A DNA stretch of 64,000 bases from CATOSP01 sp965204715 (lineage in GTDB: Bacteria > Chloroflexota > Dehalococcoidia > Lucifugimonadales > UBA3495), in the NCBI GenBank assembly GCA_965204715.1, contig OZ242009.1, forward strand, positions 1,860,001-1,924,000, written 5' to 3'. Shown here in pieces: positions 32,533-41,183 of this stretch (the stretch's first letter is position 1; each line of letters opens with the position of its first letter). The notes under the pieces are model-generated. The model had not been told where the DNA came from and did no database searches. It saw only the letters and a list, made by a program, of their open reading frames with translations. The position numbers and the translations under genes are program-made.

Positions 32533-33450
32533 CTAGAACAGGGCTATGGGGTTGACGGGGGAGCCGGTGCCGCCGACGACGCGGAGGGGGTTCACCGTCA
32601 ACATGAACTCCCAGCGATTTTCCTCGGCGCAGACCTGGGCCACAGGCTCCAGCAGGGCGTTGTCGAGCAGGCCGATGCCGTAGGCGAAGATGGAGCCGTG
32701 GACCGACCAGGGGAGGTCGTAGCCGTTGGGCTGGTAGTCCATCATGTCCCAGACCAGGAGGCAGCAGTCGGACTCGCGCAGGAACTTGAGGCATGAAGCG
32801 TGCAGCCCGGCGCGGTGGCCCTCGGGGTGCGAGCCCCAGAGGGGGTTGACCCGGTTCCAAGCCTCGCGGCCACCGTAGACGCAGATGGCGTCGCCGGGGG
32901 AGAGGGTGATGCCCTCGGCCCTGGCAATGTCTTCCAACTCCCAGCCGTGGATGGGTTCCTCGTGGGTCACGAAGTCCGTGCCGCGGTGCCTGGGCACGTC
33001 GAGGAGGACGCCGCGGGTGATGATGCCCTCCTTCCAGTGCTCGATGGAACCCCACTCCGCGCCGTCGAAGCTGATAACGTCGTCGGGGTTGCGGCCGTTC
33101 CACATGCCGTTGCCGTCCCAGACGTGGCAGAGGGCGTCGAGGTGGGTGGTGGCCTGGCCGTGGTAGGAGATGCCGTAGAAGTCGGTGGCGGAGCCGCCGT
33201 TGTTGGGGCGGACGCCGCGGCGCATGTAGTGGAGGGCGGGAGTCGGGTTGTTGGCCGCGGGAGTCTTGGGGAATTCCCTGCTGAGAGACACGGCCCGGCC
33301 CTTCACGACCAGCTTTGCCGACGCGGCCCGCTTCTCGTCGGTGACCATGTTGACCGCGCCGACCTGGTCGTCGCTGCCCCAACGCCCCCAGTTGTTGTCT
33401 TCCTTGAGGTATGCGAGGACTTCTTCCTTGGTGGGGATTCTTCGTTCCAT
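32533..33450 (-). CDS. Cyclase-family (kynurenine formamidase-like) metal hydrolase
   Basis: 305 aa, ATG at 33450 with AGGAGGAT upstream. N-terminal NNWGRWGSDDQVGAVNMVTD is typical of the long bacterial cyclase-family proteins. The metal-binding motif reads SYHGQATTHLDALCHVW (family H-x-G-T-H-x-D-x-x-x-H). FVTHEEPIHGWELEDIARAE and GDAICVYGG follow, then GLHASCLKFL. These enzymes hydrolyse amides or lactone-like substrates; the specific one cannot be told. Confidence 0.88.
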   Translation of the reverse strand: MERRIPTKEEVLAYLKEDNNWGRWGSDDQVGAVNMVTDEKRAASAKLVVKGRAVSLSREFPKTPAANNPTPALHYMRRGVRPNNGGSATDFYGISYHGQATTHLDALCHVWDGNGMWNGRNPDDVISFDGAEWGSIEHWKEGIITRGVLLDVPRHRGTDFVTHEEPIHGWELEDIARAEGITLSPGDAICVYGGREAWNRVNPLWGSHPEGHRAGLHASCLKFLRESDCCLLVWDMMDYQPNGYDLPWSVHGSIFAYGIGLLDNALLEPVAQVCAEENRWEFMLTVNPLRVVGGTGSPVNPIALF

Positions 33451-33498
33451 GCTGATCCTCCTTGATGGTCTCAGATCGAGAGAGGCTACCTTAGTTAC

Positions 33499-34461
33499 TC
33501 ATTCTCGTATCAGTAATTCAGCGAGTTTGGAGTCGAATGTTCTCTTGAACTTAGGAAGGGTCGATATCATCCATGACCGTATATCATCTAATTCCCTCTG
33601 GCCGTCACGGATGGAACCCTTGCGGAACGCAGATATGCGGCAAGCCCTCCGGTGGTCCAATCGTTCCCAGTTGAATTCTTCTCCAATCGCAGATTCAATC
33701 TCTTCTCTGTTATCCGCCAATTGGTTGAAGCGTTCTTTATTTGTCTCCTGTTCACCACAGTCAATGTAGAGTTCTATTCGAGCTCGGCCACCGTCCGACG
33801 AAGCAAATGAGGCTCCATATCCGAAACCACTGTAACCCGTCTTGAAACTCTGCCAGCTTTTCCCCGTCACTTTGTATGGGCTGGGGATATCGGGGCCATC
33901 TCCCAATTTGTCAACAAGGCTCTGGAAGAAGTCACGGTACCGTTTACTTTGTTCTGTCTCACCGGGAGGACGCACCTGCCTTTGCTGCTTTCCCCACTGA
34001 TTGGGTGCGGATACTACTCGGAAATGTGGTGCAGGCGGAGAATCGCCTATCCTCCACAGTTCCATCACCACTCCATAGAACTCGCTGTCATCATCGGTGC
34101 GATGGTTGAGCATGTCTAGGGCTTCTCTGTGTTCGTCCCTGAATTTCCCTGCGATCCAAATGGCTACTTTCGCGTCGTGACCGGCTGTGTAAGTGAGCAG
34201 TTGGCCCAGGTGGTTGTGGTCCGTCTCTCCCAACTGATTTTCAATGGCCACTGGCACTTCACGGTCGGCGTCGCGCGCTAGGACGTCCAGCCTGTAGCTG
34301 CCTACCGCCGCCTCTGTTGAAGTTTCGTCAAGGTTCAAACCTAGCGCATCGCCTAGTAAAGATATGTGCTCCGCCAGCCATGGTGTGAAGTTCTGTGCCT
34401 CGTCTGGCCAGACTTTGCGTATATTGACGCTCTTGATTGTAGCCAGGTGTTGAGTTGCCAT
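33499..34461 (-). CDS. DUF4268 protein with N-terminal PD-(D/E)XK-like domain
   Basis: 320 aa, ATG at 34461. The N-terminal ~150 residues include VGSYRLDVLARDADREVPVA then IENQLGETDHNHLGQLLTYT, where L-D-V-L and V-A-I-E-N-Q fit a D / E-x-Q variant of the PD-(D/E)XK nuclease core. The C-terminal half (from about 180) has YRDFFQSLVDKLG, then ARIELYIDCGEQETNKERFN and RRACRISAFRKGSI, as in DUF4268. Such proteins are scattered in defence islands and mobile regions. Slightly lower G+C than its neighbours. Confidence 0.75.
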   Translation of the reverse strand: MATQHLATIKSVNIRKVWPDEAQNFTPWLAEHISLLGDALGLNLDETSTEAAVGSYRLDVLARDADREVPVAIENQLGETDHNHLGQLLTYTAGHDAKVAIWIAGKFRDEHREALDMLNHRTDDDSEFYGVVMELWRIGDSPPAPHFRVVSAPNQWGKQQRQVRPPGETEQSKRYRDFFQSLVDKLGDGPDIPSPYKVTGKSWQSFKTGYSGFGYGASFASSDGGRARIELYIDCGEQETNKERFNQLADNREEIESAIGEEFNWERLDHRRACRISAFRKGSIRDGQRELDDIRSWMISTLPKFKRTFDSKLAELLIRE

Positions 34462-34547
34462 AAGACCCCTCTACGTCATAGGGTAGACACTCGAGTAGTT
34501 CGCTTAGCCAGCCTGGAATGCATGAGACACCCCGGCCTGAACGCCGG

Positions 34548-34982
34548 TTATGCGGCCTTTTCCCTGAGGCAAGTGAACAACTGGTCCATCATCATCTTGG
34601 CGACGCTGCCCATGAGGCGCTGGCCGACGCGGGCGACGGTGCCGCCGACCTGGGCGTCGCTGTCAACTTCCACCGTGGTCCGGTCTCCCTGATCGACGAG
34701 TTTGATGGTGGCCTCGCCGCTGGCGAACCCGGTGGGGCCGTTGCCCTCGACCACCAGACGGTAGGACTCGGGGGGGACCATGTCCAGGATGGACACCCTG
34801 GCGTTGTAGTTACCCCTGACGGGGCCTACGCCTACCGCCAGTGATGCCTGGTACTGGTTTTCGCCCACGGCTTCCAGCCCCGAGCAGCCGGGGATGCAAC
34901 TTGCCAGTACCGAGGGGTCGGTGAGGGCATCCCAGACTTGCTGGGCGGACAGGTCGAAGGTGTAGCTGCCGGAGACCTTCAT
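34548..34982 (-). CDS. CoxG-like SRPBCC (START-like) protein
   Basis: 144 aa, ATG at 34982. SRPBCC fold with the CO dehydrogenase subunit G pattern: MKVSGSYTFDLSAQQVWDAL, then SVLASCIPGCSGLEAVGENQ (C-I-P-G-C is characteristic), YQASLAVGVGPVRGNYNARV and AQVGGTVARVGQRLMGSVAK. In CODH-containing bacteria CoxG helps maturation or membrane anchoring. No cox genes are visible here, so it may serve another molybdo-hydroxylase. Short gap to the hydrolase upstream (35006), same strand. Confidence 0.87.
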   Translation of the reverse strand: MKVSGSYTFDLSAQQVWDALTDPSVLASCIPGCSGLEAVGENQYQASLAVGVGPVRGNYNARVSILDMVPPESYRLVVEGNGPTGFASGEATIKLVDQGDRTTVEVDSDAQVGGTVARVGQRLMGSVAKMMMDQLFTCLREKAA

Positions 34983-35005
34983 GGTCGTGCTCCCTGTGGT
35001 TGCCG

Positions 35006-36244
35006 CTACCGGCGGTCGGCCAGAAGCAGCAGGTTCATCAGGACCTGCGCGCCGTTTGCGCAGTCCTGGGGGGTTGAGTACTCCTCGGGAGAGTGGCTGA
35101 TGCCGTCGACGCTGGGGACGAATATCATGGCCATGTCGGTGATCGCGGCTATGGCCTGGGCGTCGTGACCGGCCCCGGAGGGCACGCGCTGGGCGGGGAA
35201 GCCGGATATGCGCGCCGCTTCTTCCACCATCGCCTGCATTCCCGGGGCGACTGGTACGCCCTGGGTGTGGCGCTGGCGGTGGATCTCCACGGATATTCCG
35301 TCGTTGGCGGCGATGGCATTGGCAGCGCGGCGCAACTCGGATTCGGCGTCGTCCAGGGCCGAAATCTCCAGGTCTCGGAACTCCACGCCGACGCGGACGT
35401 GGCCGGGGATGACGTTGACGGCGTTGGGGTGGGCGTGGATGGCCCCGGCGGTGGCGACGCGGCAGACCTCGGAGTCGGCGGCGATGCGCTGGACCTCCAG
35501 CACGAGGCGGGAGGCGCTGACGAGGGCGTCGCGGCGGGCGGGCATGGGCGTGGTGCCGGCGTGGTTGGACATGCCCTTGAACTCCACCTCGAACATGCCC
35601 CTGCCGGTGATGCCGGTGACGACGCCGATGGGGACGCCGGACTGGTATAGCTCGGGACCTTGCTCGATGTGCAGCTCGAAGTAGGCGGCAAGCTCGCCCG
35701 GAGAGCGAGCGGCCTCCGCCACGCGGGATAGGTCGCCGCCGATGTCGGCCATGCGGGTGGCCAGGGTTACGCCCTCATCATCGACTGCGGACAGGTCCTC
35801 TTCCATCAACTGGCCTGCCATCGCGCGGCTGCCGATGAGCCAGCGGTGAAACCGGGTGCCTTCCTCGTTGGTGAACACCACTATTTCCAGGGGATGGCGG
35901 AGGGATTGACCGGTGTCGGCAAGGGACTGGGCACATTCCACGCCGGCCAGGACGCCCAGTGCGCCGTCGTACTTGCCGCCGCTGGGGACGGTGTCGGTGT
36001 GGGAGCCGAGGGCAATGGCCGGGAGCCCGGGGACTGAGCCTTCCCGGCGTCCGATGATGTTGCCCGCCGGGTCGATGCGGGTCTCAAGCCCGGCGTTGCG
36101 CATCAGGTTGATGGTGTACTCGCGCCCGGCGATGTCCTCGGGGGAGAAGGCGATGCGCTGCATTCCCAGGGGCGAATCGCCGATTTGTCCCAGTTCCTGG
36201 AGGGTGCGGTTGAGGCGGTCGGCGTTGATGTCCGGTTGCGTCAC
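35006..36244 (-). CDS. Zn-dependent amidase/hydrolase (allantoate amidohydrolase / N-carbamoyl-L-amino acid hydrolase type)
   Basis: 412 aa. GTG at 36244 (AGGAC 8 nt upstream) chosen over the open frame from 36457, which adds Pro/Arg-rich non-coding-like residues. M20 peptidase family: AGNIIGRREGSVPGLPAIAL, GSHTDTVPSGGKYDGALGVL (metal ligands H and D), VVFTNEEGTRFHRWLIGSRA (E-E), AYFELHIEQGPELYQSGVPI (H ligand), FKGMSNHAGTTPMPARRDAL (dimerisation domain), and the C-terminal PSGAGHDAQAIAAITDMAM with the last His. Cleaves a ureido or N-carbamoyl bond in purine/pyrimidine or amino-acid catabolism; substrate not resolvable. Confidence 0.9.
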   Translation of the reverse strand: MTQPDINADRLNRTLQELGQIGDSPLGMQRIAFSPEDIAGREYTINLMRNAGLETRIDPAGNIIGRREGSVPGLPAIALGSHTDTVPSGGKYDGALGVLAGVECAQSLADTGQSLRHPLEIVVFTNEEGTRFHRWLIGSRAMAGQLMEEDLSAVDDEGVTLATRMADIGGDLSRVAEAARSPGELAAYFELHIEQGPELYQSGVPIGVVTGITGRGMFEVEFKGMSNHAGTTPMPARRDALVSASRLVLEVQRIAADSEVCRVATAGAIHAHPNAVNVIPGHVRVGVEFRDLEISALDDAESELRRAANAIAANDGISVEIHRQRHTQGVPVAPGMQAMVEEAARISGFPAQRVPSGAGHDAQAIAAITDMAMIFVPSVDGISHSPEEYSTPQDCANGAQVLMNLLLLADRR

Positions 36245-36377
36245 GGCGGCATGTCCTGTAGCGGGATTGGGTGTCGTTTGAGCGTCAACATGATACCACG
36301 GACGGGCCGCGATGGCGGACGGTTGGCGGAGGAGCGACGGGATGGGGAGGGGTCGCGGACGTGGTGGGCCTGCGGTA

Positions 36378-36908
36378 TCAGTCCCGCACCAGGGCGTAGA
36401 GGAGTTCGTCGACGATGTGGCCGTCCTTGACGGCGCTCCTGCGCATCCGGGCCTCAAGGGTGAACCCGGTTTTCTCCAGGACGCGGGCCGACGCGGGGTT
36501 CCAATCGAAGACGATGGCGAAGAGACGGATGATGTCGAAGTTGTCGAAGGCGTACCGGGAAAATGCCCGCACGGCCCTGGTGCCGATGCCCTGCCCCCAG
36601 AAGGGCTCGCCCAGCCAGTAGCCCAACTCAGCAGACCGGAAGTGGACGTCGTCCTGGGGAATCAACCCGATGCTGCCGATGGCCTCGTCTGCGGATGCAA
36701 TCGCCAGGAATGTTGCCGGGGAGCCGGCGTTGGATGACTTGACCCAATCTGCGGCGTCCTTTGCCGTGTAGGGATGGGGGAACCTGTCGCCCAGGTTTCT
36801 CCAGATGGCCCGGTTGTTGCCGTACTTGACCAGCGCGGCCTCATCCCCCGGCTGCCAGGGGCGCAGCTTCCAGGCGCCTATGGGGATTTCTACGAGTGGA
36901 GTGTTCAT
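36378..36908 (-). CDS. GNAT-family N-acetyltransferase (RimJ/RimL-like)
   Basis: 176 aa, ATG at 36908. KLRPWQPGDEAALVKYGNNR at the N-terminus, AIGSIGLIPQ (strand 4), YWLGEPFWGQGIGTRAVRAF (the Q-G-x-G-T acetyl-CoA pyrophosphate loop) and WNPASARVLEKTGFTLEARM (the N-x-x-S-x-x-V-L-E-K-x-G-F RimJ/L hallmark). Cytosolic; could acetylate a protein N-terminus or a small amine. Confidence 0.9.
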   Translation of the reverse strand: MNTPLVEIPIGAWKLRPWQPGDEAALVKYGNNRAIWRNLGDRFPHPYTAKDAADWVKSSNAGSPATFLAIASADEAIGSIGLIPQDDVHFRSAELGYWLGEPFWGQGIGTRAVRAFSRYAFDNFDIIRLFAIVFDWNPASARVLEKTGFTLEARMRRSAVKDGHIVDELLYALVRD

Positions 36909-36965
36909 TGGACTAAACTACCATGCCAAAGGAGCGCCGATCCTATTTTTGCCCGAGAGTGTCTA

Positions 36966-37154
36966 CTAACCAGGCCAGGGTATTCCGAGATCACGACATA
37001 TCTTTCTGACGAGCAGGTCGTGGATTTCAGTGTGCCTCGGTACGGCCGTGCGACGGCGGTTTGCCGGGTTTTCCCACCAAGAATGTCTGCGTCCTTCGCG
37101 GATAAACACACATCCTTGAGAACCAAGATATGCCAATAGCCTGCGTCGCCTCAC
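36966..37154 (-). CDS. hicA: HicA-type mRNA interferase toxin
   Basis: 62 aa, GTG start at 37154 that overlaps the hicB stop (GTGA). LLAYLGSQGCVFIREGRRHS then WWENPANRRRTAVPRHTEIH shows the HicA features: G-C/F-x-x-x-R-x-G-x-x-H-x catalytic His loop and PRH-x-E-I. It ends KICRDLGIPWPG. Small double-stranded-RNA-binding-like RNase that cuts mRNA when free. Coupled to and following its antitoxin gene. Confidence 0.85.
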   Translation of the reverse strand: MRRRRLLAYLGSQGCVFIREGRRHSWWENPANRRRTAVPRHTEIHDLLVRKICRDLGIPWPG

Positions 37155-37363
37155 ACTTGCAGGATGACCTCTTCATAGTCGCCAGCGGCCGAACGCAGGG
37201 CATCCGCACGGTTCATTTCCAGCGCTTCGGTGAGGGCCGATTTCAAATCTTCCAGCAACTCTTCCCTAGTGGCAGCCTGGGAGTTTACCCCTGGTATTTC
37301 CTGCACCCAACCTATCCACCAACCCGCATCCTTTTTGATCAACGCCGTGTACGTCGAGTTCAT
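37151..37363 (-). CDS. hicB: HicB-type antitoxin
   Basis: 70 aa, ATG at 37363. TYTALIKKDAGWWIGWVQEI, then PGVNSQAATREELLEDLKSA, matches the HicB fold (Y-x-x-x-x-x-x-x-G-x-W-x-x-x-V-x-E-x-P-G-V-x-x-x-x-x-T-x-E-E). Short form without a clear DNA-binding extension. First gene of the hicB-hicA operon; would bind and block HicA. Confidence 0.85.
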   Translation of the reverse strand: MNSTYTALIKKDAGWWIGWVQEIPGVNSQAATREELLEDLKSALTEALEMNRADALRSAAGDYEEVILQV

Positions 37364-37483
37364 GTCGTTATGCTCCCCATCAATCGGCTACAAGCTTAAC
37401 CGGGGACTGGCGAGCATGGCAAATCGATGGATGGCGGCTTGCGCTTGTGCTGGGGGCCACCGGGGAATATACTCGGCCTTGTT

Positions 37484-38167
37484 ATGGCAACGAGTGATGA
37501 CATGTCTGACGATGGCCTTTTGAGACTTCCACTTTTTCCGCTTAACGTGGTCCTGTTCCCGGGGATGCCCATGCCTCTCCACATCTTCGAGGAGCGGTAC
37601 AAGGCGATGATCGGGGACTGCCTGGAGCGCGACGCGCCCTTCGGGATTGTGCTCATCAAGGAGGGGCAGGAAGTCGGCAGCCCGGCGGAGCCGGTCAGGA
37701 CCGGCACCACGGCCCGGATAGTCCAGTCGGAGCGGCTGGAAGAGGGCCGAATGAACATAATGACCCGTGGGGAGCGCAGGTTCGAGGTAGTGGACATTTA
37801 CCAGATGGTTCCTCACGTGGCCGCCGAGATACGGTACATCGAGGAGGAGGCAGGGGACGACGCTTCAGGGGTGATTTCCGAGATCAGTCCTGAGTACGCC
37901 GAGTTCCTGAGGATGTTGACCGCCCTTTCCGGCGGCTGGACTGCCGCCCCCGACTTCCCGGATGAGCCTGTGGCCCTGTCCTACGCGGTGGCCTCGGCCC
38001 TGGTGACCAGCATTCCGCTGCCGACCGACATCAAGCAGCAGCTTCTGGAGACTGGCACGGCCAAGGAGCGGCTGGAGCGGCTGCTTCCCCTGGTAAAGCG
38101 CGGCAACGAAGCGCTGCGGGAAGAGGTGGCCAAGCGCAACCCGTTCCGGGGGCCGCGGCTGAACTAG
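37484..38167 (+). CDS. Lon N-terminal (LON substrate-binding) domain protein
   Basis: 227 aa from the ATG at 37484; the frame is open from 37427. LLRLPLFPLNVVLFPGMPMP then LHIFEERYKAMIGDCLERDA, followed by FGIVLIKEGQEVG and GERRFEVVDIY, is the Lon substrate-recognition domain alone, without the ATPase or protease parts. The C-terminal helices (from about residue 130) match the helical half of the Lon-N domain. Stand-alone proteins of this type are common; role unknown, probably protein binding. Confidence 0.9.
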   Translation: MATSDDMSDDGLLRLPLFPLNVVLFPGMPMPLHIFEERYKAMIGDCLERDAPFGIVLIKEGQEVGSPAEPVRTGTTARIVQSERLEEGRMNIMTRGERRFEVVDIYQMVPHVAAEIRYIEEEAGDDASGVISEISPEYAEFLRMLTALSGGWTAAPDFPDEPVALSYAVASALVTSIPLPTDIKQQLLETGTAKERLERLLPLVKRGNEALREEVAKRNPFRGPRLN

Positions 38168-38209
38168 GCCGGGTTGCCGGTCCCGGCTTTCTCTTCCAGG
38201 CGTGTTTGA

Positions 38210-38262
38210 CCCGGCAGTCCCCCCTCACCCCGCCCTCTCCCTCCAGGGAGAGAGCGAATACA
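38210..38262. repeat. Dispersed CCCTC/GGGAG palindromic repeat
   Basis: CCCCCCTCACCCCGCCCTCT then CCCTCCAGGGAGAGAG; a related unit is at 32487-32520 (CCCCCCTCCCGCCGGGAGAG then GGGAG). Both are near gene ends. Confidence 0.5.
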
Positions 38263-38297
38263 AAGACCCTGAGCTGCTCCGGGGCAGGCGATGTTGC

Positions 38298-39230
38298 TTA
38301 TGCCTTGACCAGGGAGCCGTACATCCTGGCCGCTCCCGACTCCGGGACCATACCCGAGAACAGTTCGGGGTGAATCATCTCCGCCATGATCTCCAGCCCG
38401 GTGACGAGGCGAGGCCCGGAGCGGCTGGTGTAGGCGCTGGCGTCGATGACGTAGACCCGCTGGTCCCGCACCGCGGGGAGGGAGTCCCAACCCTCGCGGG
38501 CGGCCAGTATGGGAACGTCCTGCAGGGCCCGCTTCACGTCGAAGCCGCAGGGCATGAAGATAATCACCTCGGGCTGGCTCTCCACCACCGCGTCCCATTC
38601 CATCTGGAATGAGCCGGTTTCCTTGTCGCCGAAGCAGTTTTCCCCGCCTGCAATTTCCACCATTTCAGGCACCCAGTGGCCGCCGCAGAATATGGGATCG
38701 ACCCATTCCACGTGCAGCACCCTGGGCCGGGTGTCGGACAGCGCGGCCCGGTTGGCGACTGAATCGATGCGTTGCTGCATCCGGGCCGTGATCTCGTCGG
38801 CTTTATCGTCGGCCCCTGTGGCATGGCCCACGCCGCGGATGTCCGCCAGAACGTCGCTCAGGTACTGGGGGTCGAGGGAGAGGACCTGGGGTTCCCTGGG
38901 GAGGTTGACGCTGGCCTCGGCGACCTGCCGAGTGGAGATAGCTCAAACCTCGCAAATTGCCTGGGTCAGGAGCAGGTCCGGCTCGGCGGCGTTCATTACC
39001 TCCTGGTCGATGTCGTAGATGCCCAGCCCTTGCTGCAAACGCTCGGAGATTACGCGGTTGATTTCGGCGCTGGTGGGTTCCATGCCGTCGAACACGCTGC
39101 GGACGACGTGGGGCTTCAGCTTGGCCTGGGGCGGGTAGTCGCATTCATGGGTAACGCCAAAGAGCTGGTCTTGCAGACCAAGCTCGTAGACTATTTCGGT
39201 CGCGCTGGGAAGGAAGGAGCAGATGCGCAT
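38298..39230 (-). CDS. BtuF-like cobalamin-binding-type protein, candidate selenoprotein (CxxU)
   Basis: 310 aa if the UGA at 38943-38945 (codon 96) is read as selenocysteine; ATG at 39230 with GAGGAGG upstream. Cytosolic (no signal peptide) member of the periplasmic-binding-fold family related to BtuF/FecB: MRICSFLPSATEIVYELGLQ, FGVTHECDYPPQA, RSVFDGMEPTSAEINRVISE, DLLLTQAICEV-U-AIS, REPQVLSLDPQYLSDVLADI, RGVGHATGA, then WVDPIFCGGHWVPEMVEIAG. The frame is unchanged across the UGA and homology continues without interruption. From memory, homologues read T-Q-x-L-C-x-V-C-A-V at that place, so UGA replaces the second Cys of a CxxC motif. A SECIS-like hairpin follows the UGA. The alternative is a single nonsense mutation (TGC or TGT to TGA). 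A redox or metal/corrinoid-binding role for C93-x-x-U96 is inferred. Confidence 0.75.
38916..38945 (-). promoter_or_regulatory. Bacterial SECIS-like hairpin at the UGA of the BtuF-like gene
   Basis: From the UGA (38945-38943), nt 14-19 CTCGGC pair perfectly with nt 25-30 GCCGAG, with apical loop AGGUC (38926-38922). The well-known E. coli fdhF SECIS has the apical loop AGGUCU with GGU at nt 22-24 from the UGA; here GGU is at nt 21-23. Loop content, stem and distance all fit SelB recognition. Confidence 0.65.
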
Positions 39231-39308
39231 TCCGGGCCTCCTCTACCGTTGGGTCATTCTATTATAACCGGGGCCGGGGATGGCGGACGCACCAATTCCG
39301 GCCGGAGG

Positions 39309-41183
39309 TTAACCATCATCACCGTCTCTGGCCGTCCCCTGGTCAAGAATCCGGGTGTACTCGTCGTCCAGGTGGTCGTCCTCGTACACGTACTTGTCGT
39401 CATCCGAGAACCGGGGGCTTGGCTGGTCTCCGGAGGGGAAATCCTCCTCGTGTTCATCCAGGCCGAGGAAAGTATGCATGAACTCAGGTTCCAGCACCCG
39501 GTGAAGTCGAAAAGCAACGATGGCCAACACTATGATTGCCGTCACCGCGATGGCGATGGCCAACGGCGGGAGCAGACCTCCTATGGAAGCCAATTGAGAA
39601 ATGAGCGGGAAACTCCAGATGACGCACACAATCAGGAGAGGGGCGGCCAGAGGGATGGTCATAGTGTCCAGCAGAATTCCCTGGATGTTCCGTCCGTGCA
39701 GGAACTCCGATGACCAGAGCCCCTCCGGCAGGAGAAACTGGATGATGGCGTCGCTCAGGCTTCGCAGGGACCTCCAGACCTGGAACGCCGGAGGAATGGT
39801 CAAAGCCAGGACCATGCCTGCGATGACCAGCGCCACCACGCTTTCCTGGGTATTGAACATTTGGGACAATTGCGGCGTGAAGTGCAGGCCCCCTGTGCCG
39901 ATGGCGATGAGCAGGCTGACTATGCCCATGTTGAGGATCACCATGCGGCTGCTGTGCCGGATTCTCTGGGCCCGGGGACCTCTGAAGCGGAACGCGCTGT
40001 ACATCGCCGACATGGCGAGGACTAACCCGCCGCCGTATGCCTTGAGAATGCGCGGAGTCCTCCGGTCCAGGAACCCGGCAACGGCATTGGTGGAGCGAAA
40101 CAGGAAGGGATAGACCAGTGCAGTGATTACCGTCGCTCCGGTCAAGACCGGGTACATGAATGCGCCAACGGCCCCATGCTCAACTCCGACTCTGACCATA
40201 GCGAGCGAAAATTCCCCGACCTGGGGCATTCCAAGACCGACGTCCAGAGACTCCCTGCCACTGTGGCCCGAGAGCACTGTCCCGACGGTGTCAGCCACAA
40301 CTTTCCCGGCAATGAATACGCCGGCAACGGCCAGGGTGGGAAGTATGAAGTGGACCGCGACCGAAAGGTCCATAAGCATCCCGATGGAGACGAAGAAGAT
40401 GGCGGCGAACATATCCCGCACGGGACCCATGGTCCGGTCCATGTCCTCGGCGTGGCGGGTGTCGCCGAGCACGGCTCCAATGAGGAACGCCCCGGCCGCA
40501 GCGGACAGGCCCAGTTGTTCAGCAACCAGGGCCAGTCCGAAACACAGAGCCAAGCCGGTGACCAGCATGGCCTCCTGGGACTGGAACCCGTTGATGAAGG
40601 CGGTGACACGAGGCGCTACCAACCCGCCGAGACCCAGCACGGCGACTCCGAAAGTTGCCAGCTTGGCGGCCAATAAGCCGACGGCTCCGGGTTCGGTTGC
40701 GCCTTCGGCGGCGACTCCGCTCAAGACTGTGAGCAGGATTACGGCGGCGATGTCCTCGATTACCAGGATGCCGACTATCAGCTGTCCCCGCGTTTGCTGG
40801 AGTTCGCCCGACTCCCGCAGCATGGTCATCAGGATTGCGGAACTGCTTATGGCCAGGGCTGCTCCCAGGAACACTCCTTCAGTTTGAGTCCAACCAAGAA
40901 GGGTGGCCAATGCAATGCCGAGGGCGAACATGATCGTCATCTCCACGATTCCGATGATGATCACTCGCAATCCGACACCGCGGATCCGCTGCCACCCAAC
41001 ACCGAGGCCAACGCCGAAGAGGAGAAGGACCAATCCGAGGTCGGCCAGCACACGTATGGTGTCCAGGTTCTCCACCAGCTTAAAGGTGAAGGGACCGATG
41101 AGGACGCCCGCGGCCAGGTAGCCCAGCACGGAAGGCATACGGATGAGACGGAAGACGACCAGGGCAACCCCCGCGACAGCCAT
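39309..41183 (-). CDS. CPA2-family monovalent cation:proton antiporter (KefB/KefC-like)
   Basis: 624 aa from the ATG at 41183. The frame is open further upstream and in-frame residues NGLIRDLAII look like the normal family N-terminus, so the true start may be upstream at a non-standard codon; no ribosome site is seen at this ATG. About 12-13 membrane segments: FRLIRMPSVLGYLAAGVLIG, VLADLGLVLLLFGVGLGVGW, ALAISSSAILMTMLRESGEL, ILVIEDIAAVILLTVLSGVA (E-D/D-D ion site region), AAAGAFLIGAVLGDT, GMPQVGEFSLAMVRVGVEHG. An acidic C-terminal tail (DEHEEDFPSGDQ, DDDKYVYEDDHLDDEY) replaces the usual RCK/TrkA-N domain. Exchanges K+ or Na+ for H+. Confidence 0.88.
   Translation of the reverse strand: MAVAGVALVVFRLIRMPSVLGYLAAGVLIGPFTFKLVENLDTIRVLADLGLVLLLFGVGLGVGWQRIRGVGLRVIIIGIVEMTIMFALGIALATLLGWTQTEGVFLGAALAISSSAILMTMLRESGELQQTRGQLIVGILVIEDIAAVILLTVLSGVAAEGATEPGAVGLLAAKLATFGVAVLGLGGLVAPRVTAFINGFQSQEAMLVTGLALCFGLALVAEQLGLSAAAGAFLIGAVLGDTRHAEDMDRTMGPVRDMFAAIFFVSIGMLMDLSVAVHFILPTLAVAGVFIAGKVVADTVGTVLSGHSGRESLDVGLGMPQVGEFSLAMVRVGVEHGAVGAFMYPVLTGATVITALVYPFLFRSTNAVAGFLDRRTPRILKAYGGGLVLAMSAMYSAFRFRGPRAQRIRHSSRMVILNMGIVSLLIAIGTGGLHFTPQLSQMFNTQESVVALVIAGMVLALTIPPAFQVWRSLRSLSDAIIQFLLPEGLWSSEFLHGRNIQGILLDTMTIPLAAPLLIVCVIWSFPLISQLASIGGLLPPLAIAIAVTAIIVLAIVAFRLHRVLEPEFMHTFLGLDEHEEDFPSGDQPSPRFSDDDKYVYEDDHLDDEYTRILDQGTARDGDDG

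Noticed and set aside
32366..33382. 338-aa Arg/Pro-rich minus-strand ORF
   Set aside because: Out-of-frame shadow of the cyclase-family gene at 32533-33450.
36905..37126. 73-aa ORF overlapping hicA
   Set aside because: Different frame from hicA, no ribosome site and no family features; the HicA frame is clearly the coding one.
38803..39144. 113-aa ORF bridging the two halves of the BtuF-like gene, hinting at a frameshift
   Set aside because: Its frame is Arg/Pro-rich and unrelated. The correct frame is continuous through the UGA, so no frameshift is needed.
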